Counted from the first letter of the stretch, positions 33,791-46,335 are shown. The stretch is DNA of 64,000 nucleotides from Polytrichum commune (GCA_950295325.1 OX485804.1:25172001-25236000); one strand, 5' to 3'. Numbers and translations: made by a program. The notes: generated by a model from the sequence alone, not told the origin.

Positions 33791-34689
33791 TACTAATTTA
33801 GGATTATTTTACTAGTATAACTTGGACATTAAACCACATCACCATGGGTAAATGACGAGGTAAAGAGAATCCAACATGGCAAGGGGGCCGGAGTAAATGG
33901 AATCCTACGTGTATAATTGTCCCAGATGACAAAGAAATTGACAGAACTCTGTTAATTGTATGGCCGAATCAAGGTGCCCTATATGACACCCAAATTAACA
34001 GAATTTCGTCACATTTTTGTCAAATAGGTCATATAAACTCTTGTAGTGGAGGGACAAGGAGCGATACGGAGAGAGAGGTGGCTGGAGTCACCGATGGGGG
34101 TGGCAGTTGGCAGCTGGAGTCGCTGGCGGTTGGCAGTCATCTGGAGCTGAACCTAACCGGTGGGTACATGGATTTACAGTGTGGCTATGGATTCGGACCT
34201 TGGTAACTAGAGAGGTTAGGGGGTAGGAAGGACCTTATGGTGAGGTGTTGAGTTGATAGTTAAATAAAAATCACAATGTGACAAGCACAATGAGTGACAT
34301 TGATGCGGTCAGTGACCTAAACTAGTATAGTTAATCGTGGTAGGCTTGGGTGTGATGTGTTAGGATTCAACGGGTAAGAGCATTAGTGGCATTCACAAGT
34401 ACAATTAAAAGCATTACTAAATGCTAGCAACCGTGTATCCCTGGAATAAAATTGTGTGGGAGACATTCATATCATTGGAGCATTGGTTTTTTGAGCTTTG
34501 ATGGTGGAGTGAGGTACTTAAGTCCATGTGAGCCATAGGCCTTCACCCGGATTACGACGCACAAGGGTGGAGGTTTAGGGCTCACACCATCCATGTGTGT
34601 GGATATGTTAGGGCCTTGTTGGTTGAAGGTAGAGGCTAGGGAGAGACATGTCAAGGTTTTGAGTGATTGTATATATTCTTTGTTGGGAT

Positions 34690-35960
34690 AATCAAAACTA
34701 CGTAGCCATATTACCTATGATTTCTTGTATATTGACGGCATAGTGGATGATGTTATCGGTGTTGGTGTTGTGATTGATATTGGTGGTGAGTTGTGTGAGC
34801 TTGCCATCAAGCTTCTCTTTCCACTCCCACATGGATTTGGTGAAGAGGGTTTCGGTGAGGACGAGATTGGTGTTGGCGTTACCCATGGCCTCAAGTTGTT
34901 GGGCAATTGCCTCCTGAGCCGGTGCGCGAGCGAGACGGAGGGCGGTCTTGTTGGGGTCCGATCCATTGATACTTCCTTTGTGGGATATAAAGTGAACTCG
35001 TTTCCTGAAAATGTAAAATGAATTTGGGAATCCATGTGATGTAGACAATGTCGTTGAGAACATTGAAGATGCCACCAACCCGCTTGCTTGTCCTCCGCAT
35101 GCTTGACGTTGTGGCCAAAGTTGAAGACGGCTAGGTTGTCGTCTCCAAACTTGTTCTTGAGGGCTATAACTATGGATGTTTGGGTCTCATTTTGGGGGTG
35201 ATTATTAGCAACTAATTTGTATTAATGTGAAGTTCCAAGGGTGCAATGGATTCCTTATCCATTGTGATGCTAATATTTTCTCATGTTGGAAGACTAATCC
35301 ATATTTGAGTATGACATCTCTAGCTTCTTCAAAGATGAAAACAATAAATGCAAAGTCTTTGGTGGCATTAGGCTTAGTGAGGCTCATAAACTCATGTTGT
35401 TTCCCTCATAGTAGCTATCTATGACTAATGTGTGGCATAAACTATGGGCTTGGGTGTCTCTTACAAGTCTCCATTGAGGTGTAGATGGAGGTTTTGAGCT
35501 TGAGTGACAAGTTCATAATCTTTATCTACTTTTCCTATCATCATTTCACTCCCTTTCAATTCCAATGTAAATGCACAAGTATGTTGTACGAGAGCCATAC
35601 CGCCAACATGTGAGCATTTGAGGTGCATTTTGATGAAACCCACCCAAATCTTGGTGATTGAACTCGATCCTCTATCCAAAGGGTTGGTGTAATCCATTGC
35701 GAGTAGAATTCGCATTTTATAGAGACTTGTGAGGCATGCACTTTTGACATCGACCCTATTCATGGTTTTGAAATTCATATTGAATCGGGTCATGATTTAG
35801 TAGCCTTTGGAGATGCCCATGTCAAGGTTAACCTTCTCACAGTGTGGTACTTGGATGAAGTTTAGGTATTGACCTAGCACCGCATCCGGCCTTTCGCTGG
35901 GGTAGAGCTCCCGGTTGCTTGAGTGTGTGCTCTTGTTCATTTGTATGGGTGTTGGTTACC
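34690..35960 (-). pseudogene. LINE-A copy 3: ORF1 fragment
   Basis: Minus-strand frames carry the ORF1 blocks of copy 1 in the same order: SLTKPNATKDFAFIVF (near 35,387), KRVHFISHKGSINGSDPNKTALRLA (near 35,000), and upstream WVGFIKMHLKCSH...GKVDKDYELVTQAQNLHLHLNG (35,461-35,690). Several frame changes and stops break it. Unlike copy 1 it has no long G runs, so those runs are not an ancestral feature of the whole family. Confidence 0.7.
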
Positions 35961-36700
35961 AATGGGGTTTATGTGAGGCGTAGTGTGTATTTTCATTTTT
36001 GCGGGGGTGTTGGTGGGGTGGTTGTAGGATGCACGGTGTGTGATTTTGGATTTGATTTTTAAGTGGCGTTGCTGATTTATTGCGCTTTGTTTTTATGCAG
36101 GACTTGGAGCTTGCAACTGGTAGTGCTCTTTGTTGCTTGAGGTGTGGCTTTAGGTGTGGCTCTTATGTGAAATAAGTTGGACTTCAAATAGTTGTTGAGG
36201 TGTTGTATTAGCTATGTATTACATATACATGTCATAGAATGTATACTATTAGTGCCTTTTGGAAAGGTTGAAACAATTATTGGCTACATCTGCCCGCCAG
36301 TAAGTTAGTGATTGATTTGCGTACCTAACTTAGGGCCGGTTCTCACAAGGTCCCAAGTCCCAAGTCTCACTCATGTTAGCAAGTCCCAACATGGAGGTAA
36401 AGTCCCAACATGGAGGTAAAGTCCCAACTTTTGAGCCTCAAGTAGTCACTTAAACATGATTAAATATCATAATAGTAAGATCTTTATTATTTTAAGCAAA
36501 AATATTTGCGGGACTTGGGTTGAGTGTTGGGTCCAGCTTTTTGCTTGACCTAGCTCGCAACACAAGTCCAAAGTTTCACTTCCCCAAAAATGTTATTATA
36601 TAGGCATCCATGTCATAGTTGATATTTAGGACTTGCTACCCTATGTGAAGTGGTAAGTCCCAACTTCTATGTTATCAATGGTTGAGATTTTTTGAAGATA

Positions 36701-36877
36701 GTTAGGTTGCATTGGTGACATCGTCCCATATGTGTTGTCAACATTGGTCGTAATTTACACATATAAATTAAGGCGTAAAGGGAGGAACTAATCATTTTCT
36801 CCATTGAATACAATCTTTGTACATTGTGTTTTATCTTCCGACATGGTCTCTTTGTTTTCTTCTCTGATTTTCCAATA
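36701..36877 (+). repeat. 5' LTR of the copia element
   Basis: It starts GTTAGGTTGCATTGG (the preceding T of the 3' copy's TG is mutated to A) and ends ATTTTCCAATAG. GGTTATAAGCCC follows and may be a decayed primer binding site. Confidence 0.8.
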
Positions 36878-37150
36878 GGTTATAAGCCCAATTTGCTTTA
36901 GAGGAGAGAGATCAATTTAGGAGTAACTAGGAGAGGGCCGGATGTGATCAGAGGCGATTTGGAGGTGTTTGGAACTTTTGGTGGAATCTTGAAGCTTTGG
37001 AGGACCTCTGAAACGTTTTGGAGCATTTTTGGAGGTTTGGACTAGTATGGAGCACCTTATAGGAGTATTACCACATTAGAGGATCCATTTGGTAGAGGTT
37101 TATTCCATTTGGAATGTATGAGTGTCGATTGATTTGTATTTTGAATGTTT

Positions 37151-37750
37151 GAGGTGATTTGAATTTCAAGAGGCTAAGTTGTATTCTCTTGATGGTGTTT
37201 GATTCATTTTGCATCTATTTTGAGTGAAAAAATATTGACTTGAGATATCCTTACTTTCTATACTTAATTAGAGGTGATTTGAGTTCCAAGAGGCTTAGTT
37301 ATTCTCTCTTGATGATTATTGAATCATTTTGTATATGTTTGGAGTGAAAAAATGACGATTTGAAAGATCCTTATTTTCTATGCTTAGAATGAGGTAATTT
37401 GAGTTCCAAGAGGCTTAGTTGTACTCTCTTGATGGTTATTCAACCATTTTGCATATATTTGGAATGAAAAGGTGTTGACTTGGGAGATCACTATTTTTTA
37501 CATTTAGTTTTAAATGATTTGAGTTCCAAGATGCTTAGTTGTGCTCTCTTGATGGGTTTTGAGTCATTTTGCATCTATTTTGAATAAGAAGATGCTAACT
37601 TGAGAGGTCCCTACTTTCTATCCTTAGTTTGAGGTGATTTGAGTTCCAAAAGGTTTAGTTGTGCTCTCTTGGTAGTTAGTGAGTCATTTTGCATATATTT
37701 GGAGTATAAATGTGGTGATTTGAGAGATTTCAATAATTTTAGAGTGTTTT
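37151..37750 (+). repeat. Five tandem units of exactly 120 bp in the copia leader
   Basis: GAGGTGATTTGAGTTCCAAG or a variant starts at 37,151, 37,271, 37,391, 37,511 and 37,631; a decayed sixth unit follows from about 37,751. Each unit contains CTCTCTTGATGG, then CATTTTGCATATATTTGGA and TTGAGAGATC. The constant length despite many substitutions means units diverged by point mutation with almost no indels. Confidence 0.9.
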
Positions 37751-37930
37751 GAAGTTTTTTTAGTTCCAAGGAGCTTCTATTGACTTCTTAAAGTTTTTTG
37801 AGTGAATTTGTACCAACTTCGAGAATTAAGGTGCTGACTTGAATATGGGAGAACCTTGAGTGATAAATTTAGTTCACATTGTTTAGGCAAACTCTAACTT
37901 TGTTGAGGATTTTTAAGCCCTTGTGCTGCA

Positions 37931-38960
37931 TTGAATGAATATGAGCTTGCATTTGGGTCAAAAATAGCTTCTAGTGATGGTGATAGACTTATAATGGTTG
38001 ACAAATTTGGTGGTGATGACTTCAACCTTTATAAGTTCAAATTAGAGATGGTATTGTCCACCAGAGATCTTTGGGAGATCGTGGAGGGTTCGGAGTTGCC
38101 ACCACTATCCACCGCGAATGTCAATCTCAAGAAAACCTTTGCTATTATTGCCATGAGTTTAGTGGACAAGGAGTTAGCGTACATAAAATGATGCAAATGA
38201 CCAGCGGAAGAGTGGAGGACGTTATGCAACATCCACGAGATCAAAAGCTCGTCTAACATTTTGTTCATAAGGCGCAAGCTCTTTCACCATCAAGCTGGTG
38301 AAGATGATGACATCTTCCACCATATCAATAAGGTAAATCCCTCGCGCACTAGTCCACATGCTTGGAGGTACCCATGACAAATGAGGATGTGGCCATGACG
38401 TTGCTCTATAGCCTACTATTCTCGTTCGACCATTTGATCACTGCATTGGAGAAATGTCCGATGAAAGAATTCACATTGGATTTCATCACCACACGCCTCA
38501 TGCACGAGGTGTCTAAGAGGAAGGAGAATGAGCCCCAAGGAGATGATGCGGCCATGTTGTCATGCCAACCTCAAGCGTTTGACAACAATGAACGGCGCGC
38601 CGACACCTTAAGGTACTACAATTGTGGTAAGTTGGGCCACATTGCTCGTAATTGTCAAAGCAAACGCAAGGTGAATGCAAACATTGCAAGGTCGAATGAT
38701 GATTTTACATTTATTGTGAGAGATGAAGCATCTAACATTCCCGCCACTAGATGAATCGTTGATTCGGGGGCCTTGCAACACATGACACCGTATAAATTTT
38801 GTTTGAATACTTATGAACCAATTTCGGGCCGGAAAGTGTTTATAGGTGCAAACGATATGGTAGAGGTTATATGCAAAGGCTTTATACTAGTGGAAACAAA
38901 GTTGTAGAGTTAGAATGTTGTCCAACACAATATATGGTAGCAAATAGTTTAACAAAGGTT
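37931..38960 (+). pseudogene. Copia gag with zinc knuckle and protease remnant
   Basis: From an ATG at 37,931 the frame gives the capsid N-terminus (KFGGDDFNLYKFKLEMVL...WEIVEGSELPP). A TGA at 38,189-38,191 ends it. Similarity continues through frame changes (CNIHEIKSSSN, then FIRRKLF) into an open frame at 38,362-38,754 (LITALEKCPMKEFTLDFITTRLMHE). A zinc knuckle follows at about 38,617-38,658. It reads YYNCGKLGHIARNC, so the first Cys of the CX2CX4HX4C motif is Tyr. A TAG precedes the protease motif VDSGA. Not functional. Confidence 0.8.
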
Positions 38961-39047
38961 TTAGTGAGAGATAGGCATGAGTTGTTAAGGGAAATAATTG
39001 GGTTGGAGTACAATGTCACCTTGCAAAGTGGGAGTATTAGAAGATGG

Positions 39048-39227
39048 TGTTAGGTTGCATTGGTGACATTGTCTCATATGGGTTGTCAACGTTGGTCGTA
39101 ACCTACACATATAAATAAAAGCATGAAGGAAGGAGCTAATCACTATTTCCTTTGTATGCAATCCTTGTGTATTGTGTTCTACCTTTTTACATTGGTCTCT
39201 TTGTTTTCTTTTCTCATTTTCCAATAG
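39048..39227 (+). repeat. 3' LTR of the copia element
   Basis: It starts TGTTAGGTTGCATTGG and ends ATTTTCCAATAG. It is preceded by a purine-rich tract (AAAGTGGGAG, about 39,025-39,034) in the place of a polypurine tract. No matching target duplication is visible beside the two LTRs. Confidence 0.85.
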
Positions 39228-39229
39228 AA

Positions 39230-41335
39230 ATTAAATGGATTGACCTCATTTGACTTGGCAATAAGGACTTAGGACCATGTGTGACATCAATTATGACTCC
39301 ATATAATTTTTGGAAATGTCTAATCAAACTACAGTCAATATAGTAACTAGGTCTAACACCTCCAATTAAATAGTTGTCATTTGGGCCATGTCACAATGAC
39401 CATGGTCATTTTCACATTTTCCATGTGGTAAGTATATTATATTGCATATAGTTTGACACCATGTGGTATGGGACCCACTTCTCTTCTATTCTTAAAATTG
39501 ATTTAATTCTAGATATTCCAACCAAATTGTGCCATGGGACCCACTTCCAACAATTTTTGTTGTAATTTTATTAAGGCAAGATTCATTCTAAATTGTTTAA
39601 AATTAGAATATGTACATAGTGAATACTTATATTTACCAGTGGGTAGGGCCCAACACGGTGTTTCCAACTACCTAAGGTGCAAACTTAGGAGAAGTGGATG
39701 GCAAGGGGGTTTGAACCTAGGACCTCATGAAACCCAAACCAAGCCCTTAGCCATCAACTCCACTCAAATCACATACCTAGTACGAAATATAGTCATTGGG
39801 TAAGGGAGTTACTCACCTAGTTACAGTATGTATACATAATTACATCACATAATGATTGTATACACATATTTTATATAGTTACAATACATAGCTCCTAGGC
39901 AATCACTACATAAATTTACTACACACTTTGCAAATTTGTGTAGGTTGCATGTGAATTTTTTACTCTAAAATCAATTATATAGACTCATTATAGGTTTTTA
40001 AATATGCGGTTTTTTTTTGAATTATTACATGCTATCTAATTGGCCTAAAAGGCACATTTCTTTCAATAACTTTGAAAAAAATGTTTAGGTTGCATATAAG
40101 TTTGCAGACTGTTTATAGGTTTTCAGATCTACGGATGTTTTTTGGAATTTAGTTAAGTTATTTAACTTGTCTAAAAGGCTCATGTCTTAAAATGCTTTGC
40201 AGATTATTTTTGTAAATCGCATATGATTTCTTTATTTTTTGATTCTTTTTGTAAATTCTTTAGCCTTTACCGATTTATAAATAATGTTTGGAATTTTTGG
40301 AAGCTATCTGACATGCCTGAAAGTCTATCTTAGGCTTTTAGTTTTTATTACTAACTTAGGCTTTGCAGGTCTACCATGATCGCGGGGCCAAACGACAAGG
40401 AGCTTACAAAATGACACTCATATATGTGCATGAGTGGGCAAATCGTTTTGTAACTAGAATGATGGTTCAAACACACGCATGCAATGAACTCAATGATCCT
40501 TTGGTGTAAAAGCGACCATTTGGCAAATGACTACATTGACAGAAAGGACCAATGTGTCAAATGCAAGTGTGTGGTAGTACGCACAATCCTAGTAATAAGA
40601 CTAGATGATTGAATTCCCAAACCAATCAAACGACCCAAATTACTAGACGATTGTGTTCCCAAGCCAATCAAATGACCCGAACTACTAGATGATTGCATTC
40701 CCAAGCGTATCAAGCGGCCCAAATTGTCTAGAGTTTGAAAGTGGCCACAATCATAGGGCCACATACACTTATAATCCTCTCTCTTTTTCCCCGAAAGCAA
40801 TGCATGCTCATGTGGTGTCACAACATGACTATATTTTGATGCATTCGGTGTTGACAATCTATCATCCGAGGTTGCCGGACATCATCATCATCACACCATT
40901 CAAGGATCTCAAATCGGCAACTAACTTAAGAAGTTATAATGTGCATCCAATTAATTGGCCCAACCACGTTTGTGTGACTAGTTCCTCAAAAGCTCAATGA
41001 AGGGGCGTGCACTTTTTGGCCTCATCGTTCATGGGCCAACATGCAGGCAGCCTGCCTTGCAGTGTTTCTGTAGCAGCTCATAAGTGGCCTTTAGCATTAA
41101 TGGTGGGGACCTCCAAATCCACAGAAATTTCAAGCTGTCAATTAACTTAGGTCGATGGGTCTTAAACTTAATGGTCTCTCTAATTGGCCTACTTCTCGTA
41201 CTTAGGATACGAAACACACGATTATTAGTACAAGATGGATAGGAAATTCGAATTAAGGGGTTGTCGCCACCTTTTTCAGTGTTTTCGGAGTCTCATTGAT
41301 TATCAAAAGTGAAGATTTTCACGTTAATTTGTTGT
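39230..41335. other. Gene-free stretch with a SINE-like element
   Basis: AT-rich, no gene recognised apart from the SINE-like head at 39,640-39,770. A 36-bp-spaced block (CAAACGACCCAAATTACTAGA type) repeats three times at 40,615-40,720, giving a short minisatellite. Confidence 0.45.
39640..39770 (-). mobile_element. tRNA-derived SINE-like head
   Basis: On the minus strand TGGAGTTGATGG (A-box-like, about 39,753-39,764) is followed by a B box GGTTCAAACCCC (about 39,706-39,717) at normal spacing. No tail or duplication was identified. Confidence 0.45.
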
Positions 41336-41339
41336 ATGG

Positions 41340-41850
41340 TCATCAGTGATCGGGGAGATTTTTGGGCATAATCGGTTGAGATCCTAGTGTTTGCAAGTCC
41401 AACCGGTTACATGTTGACATCCGTTGGTTTTCCTTTATTAAATTGAGGTATATTTTGTAAATTCTTCTAAACTGATCGGTAATTTTCCCGCAGTCTTGAA
41501 CTTCAACCGGTTATTTCTCAAACTCAACTGGTTCATTTGTAACTAACTGCCAGTTCTCCCCAATCATTGATGGTCATATAGTTCCCACCCCTCCCATTTT
41601 GTTGATTGTTGAACTTAGAATCAAGGATCGGGGAGAACCGGCAGTTAGTTGCAGATGAGTTGGTTGAGTGTGAGAAATAACCGGTTGAAGTTCAAGACTT
41701 TAGGAGAATTACCGATCGTTTTAGAGGAATTTATGGAATATACCTCAGATTACTATAGAAAAACCGAAGGATGTCAACATGTAAATGGTTGGACTTGCAA
41801 ACACTAGGATCTCAACCGATCATGCCCAAAAATCTCCCCCATCAATGTTT
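41340..41850. repeat. Inverted pair of L1 LINE fragments (arms about 220 bp, spacer about 60 bp)
   Basis: Left arm 41,345-41,565 (GATCGGGGAG...GGGCATAATCGG...CAGTCTTGAACTTCAACCGG) is repeated as its complement at 41,630-41,850. The left arm, read on the minus strand, encodes the same block as the L1 fragment at 26.4 kb (LRNNRLKFKT...DLNRLCPK). The spacer (about 41,570-41,628) carries a piece of the dispersed repeat of 2.4 kb. A transcript through this would fold into a long hairpin. Confidence 0.85.
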
Positions 41851-41854
41851 AGAA

Positions 41855-44800
41855 TGGATATCATATTTTGAGCACATGTCTTCTTGGTGTTTGTTCTTGG
41901 GGCCACACCAAACTACGTACAACTCGCATACAAGTGTCTCAATAAGAGAATTAATCAAATAAGGGTTGTCTGCCTTCCATCGAATTAGGCATCATCACAT
42001 CATGTTGGCAATTGCAAATCATGAAGAGTGTTGGTTTAATCCAAGCTTGCAAGTGGAGAGCTCATGTGTAAAGTGGATTCGAGTGAACATGCATGCATGT
42101 GTAGGAGGCTCCCCGCCAATGAGAAGACTCCTATCTTCGAGTGTTCTACTTGAACTTCGATCTAAAAGGGGCCTTTAAGACATGGAAGTCGCTTGTCAAT
42201 CGCGAAGCATGCATGTAATTATTGTTGTTGACTTGTGCCTACTGGTAACTTGCCCTTGTATACTGAAGCATATATATATATATATATGATAAAAAAATCC
42301 TTCCTTAAGTAATATGAATTTGATCAATACACATAACAATGCTAAGCAACTATGGGACATGATACTATAATCATGGGATGTTGGGAACTCAGTCTGAATT
42401 CAAGTCTTCCTATGAAGGGTTTGTGCACCCCATCATTATATTCTCAATATCCATATACAATTATGAACACATGTTTCTTAGTAATACTATGCATATCAAG
42501 TTGCAAATTTAATTTTATAGGAATGGATGATCATGCTTGCGGCGACGGCTACCGTTCAATGGTGAACTAATTAGCGGATGATTTGGCGAGTGCAGGGCTA
42601 GTGTGAAGTTCAAGGCAGGTGAAAAGTTCAATAGACTAAGACTAGACTAGTACTAGGGCTAAGTTAGAGCTTTTTGTTGAGCCCATGTCAACCGATCCCT
42701 TGGGGAAGGTGAAAACTTCGTTAACTACTCTTTTAATTGAAAAAACCCTAATTAAAGAAACTTTCACTCCGGAGATGGCATCGGAAACCCCAAATTACTG
42801 TAGTAGGTTTTAGTATCTACTTGAATAGGTCTCCCACAAATATTAGACGTGTACTTGTAAAAGTATTTTGGAGATGAAACTCAATCAACAAAGATTGAGT
42901 GCATGCTAACCAAGTACACTTCATTGTGATCTTTGTCTAAAAGTGGCCTCTAAAGATTCTTGCTTTGAGAAGTGAATGTGAAAGTCTACGGTCACTATGG
43001 GACAAACCCGTAATTGACATAACTTTACTTTATTCTTTGGCTACATTTCACGGGACCAAGTATTGGATGAGCATAATATTCCTTTAATTATGATTTTGCA
43101 TGTTTATGGGGAGCACTCATGCTATGAATTGTGAACTTTTCAACAAACAACTATAAATTCATAGGTTTTTAACTACAACCTCTTTCTTTGGAAAGAGATC
43201 AACATCTACCAGCTAGGAATTTGTGGTGTCTACATAAACTCATCTATTGGGATGGTAAAATTGCAGTGAATCAAATCAAAGCATGTAAAAAATTAATTTT
43301 TTGACAAGTTAACTCCATAAATGACATTAGAGATCCTAAATCAGTGTAGACGAGTTTATTTGGAACGAATCGGCCCTCAACCTTATAGGGGGTTTGTTTT
43401 TACTAGAGCCACTTCATCCATGATGAATGAGTTTACACAAATGCCATGAATCCCAAGCCGCTTCTACATGCTAGGGGGTTTAGGGTTTTAGTAATGTTAT
43501 GACACTTTAGACATTCATATTTTATTTGAATATGGCGTTCAAGACTTGCATGCTAAGATGTGTTCAAATCTTCATATTTCAACATGCCATATCTTTTTGT
43601 ATCATCATAATTTGTTATAAGATCAAGAGTTGAAACTGAAGTTGGTCTCGTATTGTACTTGGAAAAGAAAAGAAAAATAGCATTAAGAAACTATTTAATG
43701 TCGAATGAACAACCAAAAAACTTGTTTACTTTTCACCGTCTTTAGTCTGTGTCACGAAATATGCGTTTTATACCGACTGAACTTGAATGTCACAAAAACC
43801 GTACTTTGCAAATGAAAGAGAAGCCGAACAAAACTACAACATTGAAGGTCACAAGTCCAACAATTAAACATTGAGATCAATATGCAGAAGTAAGGAGTTA
43901 CTTGTAACAAAAACTTACATTGGCCACGAAAGGTCAATGACCAGTTATCTATGTCTACATGCATGCAATTTAATAATCATTATGATTTGCTATAAAAATG
44001 GTGAAAAAGCTCTTAATTTCCTTGTATTGATACTCTCCTTTTATATGGAGGCTAATATGTAATTGTATTCAAATATCCAATTTATCTATTACATGTTCTA
44101 TAACGTATTCAACATTGTCTAAGCCACCTATCATAATCTATAGACTCACATTAATCTACGTTTATGTGAAATTATATACCACACTGTAAATTGATTGATG
44201 TTTCATTGTGGTGGTATGATGATGAATAAATAGAGTACCCTCATTCAATAAACAATACACAACAGGATTATCTTATGTGGGTTAAAAACGATATTCTCGG
44301 TATAAACTTCAAAATTCACATAGATTATTATATTTTGTCAAGTAACATGTTCCAACACATGACTCAACCTCTCCACTCCACTCCCTTTCTAAAAGGAAAG
44401 AGGAGGAGAGGTTGTCAGTTGTGGTCCCATCAGGCAATCATCTTGCAAACCCAATACCCGACATTTAAAACCAATGGATGGTTTATTCTCACAATGAGTC
44501 TAAATTAGTTCACACAAGATATGCATCACATGCTTGTTGGATAAGTCCAATATAAAGACCATGTGTCGATATTGACTTTGGACAATGAACTATATTTAGG
44601 CTAAGTGTACCCAATATATGGGAGAACTCAGTAGAATAGGGACATAATACCCAGAAAATTCCCGCTCTCGCAGTGCATCAACCTACAATCGAGCAATGTT
44701 ATGTCTATGTGCATACTAACTATCTGTGTAATCTGGATAAACAACGATGTTGCCATCACAAAGCTACAACAACGTGCACCTCCGAATCATAACATCCACC

Positions 44801-46125
44801 TCAAAGATGTTGTGATTAAAAAAAAAACCCTTGATCATCTACGGTTGCTTGCCAGAGAGTTCACCACAGTATACAACTTGAATGCTCCCTATAAACAGAG
44901 AATCCCATAATCAAAAGAGAATTATTCTCGCTCGATATGTGGTCCCACTGAACGCAACCATGAAGTTTGTGTAATGTTATGATGATATTGCCCCCTCCCC
45001 ACTTGACTTTAGCTAAGCCTAAAAGTCGGTTCTAAAAACACAGCCTTCACACCATCGACATTGTCTAGTGCTGAGCCTAGTTGGCAAATGATGTGGCATA
45101 GTTTGAAAGTGGAGGTTTTAAGACTCAAGCACTGACCCACCCTCCCATCGACACCTAGACATGAGGCAAGAATATAGGACCTTTAAAAGTGTCGCCTCCC
45201 GCCCTTGTGATTGGTTGCTTTTTAGCATTAGCTATGAGGGCATGAAGAGCTTCATTAATTTTTTTTAAAAAAAACCCGATGGTAAGATAGATGAGTAGTA
45301 AGGCATCTGGGGGGTGGGACGAAAACTATCCAACATGTCATTGCTTGGTAGATAAAACCATGAACATGTGTGAAAGCTACTTAACGAAAACCCACTCAAC
45401 AATCTCCGGAGCAAGTTCTTGTAGGTGCATTGGGACAGCCGGACGCCTCCGCTATCACCGAGGGAGCTTTACCCGGTGTTTAGGAAAGACTTTGGTTATT
45501 ATTTGGTAAAGTCAGGTGCGCAGGAGGCATTATAACCCACACTACAATAATGGGTTACGGGTGGCATCAATTTAGCGTTCGTGGGTGTAGAAACACATCT
45601 AGAAACATGGCCCATCCCCACGCAACCACACACCTAGAAGAATTGAGCTGCATTCTTTCATTTGATTTGGGCGAACCAACCTATACACTCGTTCCTTGTT
45701 GGATGCCTAAACCCTTACCTCCAAGGAACCAGTGTACGGATTGGTTTGCCCCGGCCCTTCGATTTGGAGCTCCCACCTGACAAGTGACACCCACCTCGGT
45801 CTCCGCAGCCAGCGAGAGGCTCGGAGTCAATGTAACTGGCAAAACGAAACAACGCCTCCGGTTTGGATACTTTAACCAGAAGCAATCATGAAGGCACCAT
45901 CATAATAGTATTCATTCTCACACCCACAAAAAAGCGGAAAAAAAAAGCAAGTTGACCTCCTCTGGAAAAGCGTCGTCCAACCTCCGAGTGCCCAAAGATC
46001 CTGCAAAAATCCATCCACAAGTGCATCAATTTTTTTTATATATATATATATATACACACCACAATGGTGAAGCCTCAGTAGCTCGCTCTGCATGGATCCG
46101 GTAAGTTGAGAGCTTCAGTGGTTCA
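41855..46125. other. Gene-free stretch
   Basis: The rest of a dispersed repeat (GTTCTTGGGGCCACACC at about 41,893-41,990) and a TA repeat (42,270-42,287) lie at the left. Otherwise only short frames. No gene recognised in about 4 kb. Confidence 0.45.
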
Positions 46126-46129
46126 GTAG

Positions 46130-46335
46130 TGTCTGGGAAGGTTTTTGGGCATGCATAATCAGGTGGAGATCCTAGTGTGTGTGTTTCCAAGTCAACTGGT
46201 TTCATGTTGACATCTTTTCGGATCTTCTTTGATAAATTGGGGGATTATTCCATATATTCCCTCTAAAACGGTCGGTAACTTTCCACAAGTCTTGAACTTC
46301 AACCAGTTCAGTTGTTGGTTCTCTCCGTTCATTGC
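46130..46335 (-). pseudogene. L1 LINE fragment, further copy
   Basis: GGGAAGGTTTTTGGGCATGC...GATCCTAGTGTG...CTCTAAAACGGTCGGTAACTTTCC...GTCTTGAACTTCAACC matches the left arm at 41.35 kb in order and orientation. A TA microsatellite (about 46,036-46,054) lies just outside. Confidence 0.65.

Larger units (their letters stand above)
32863..34048. mobile_element. Non-autonomous CACTA (En/Spm-type) transposon, 1,186 bp
   Basis: It starts CACTACAAGGAAATG and ends CTCTTGTAGTG, the diagnostic CACTA terminus. It is flanked by GAG at 32,860-32,862 and GAG at 34,049-34,051, an exact 3-bp target duplication. Subterminal motifs (TTGACAAAAATGTGAC at the left, its inverse near 34,010 at the right) repeat in both orientations, as is usual for this superfamily. 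No transposase. It inserted into the gypsy leader, so it is younger than that element. Confidence 0.9.
32076..34240 (+). other. Gypsy leader/internal remnant, interrupted by a CACTA element
   Basis: Purine-rich leader sequence from the primer site to 32,862, resuming at 34,052. An A16 run at about 32,143-32,158 and chance minus-strand frames (to 216 codons) are present. I see no gag CCHC knuckle, protease, RT or integrase. The sequence on both sides of the CACTA insert has the same GC-rich character (GGTGGCTGG, GGCAGTTGGCAGCTGG). The right border is not defined. Confidence 0.5.
36701..39227 (+). mobile_element. Ty1/copia retrotransposon with both LTRs and most of pol deleted
   Basis: Two related direct repeats of about 178 bp (36,701-36,877 and 39,048-39,227) bound a 2.2-kb interior with an untranslated leader, a tandem array, a broken gag, a short protease piece and the last part of RNase H. 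The interior jumps from the protease (VDSGALQHMTP, near 38,760) to the RNase H C-terminus (CPTQYMVANSLTKVLVRDRHEL, near 38,920) within 100 bp. Integrase and reverse transcriptase are gone. LTRs differ at roughly 15-20% of sites by eye, so the insertion is old. Confidence 0.85.
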
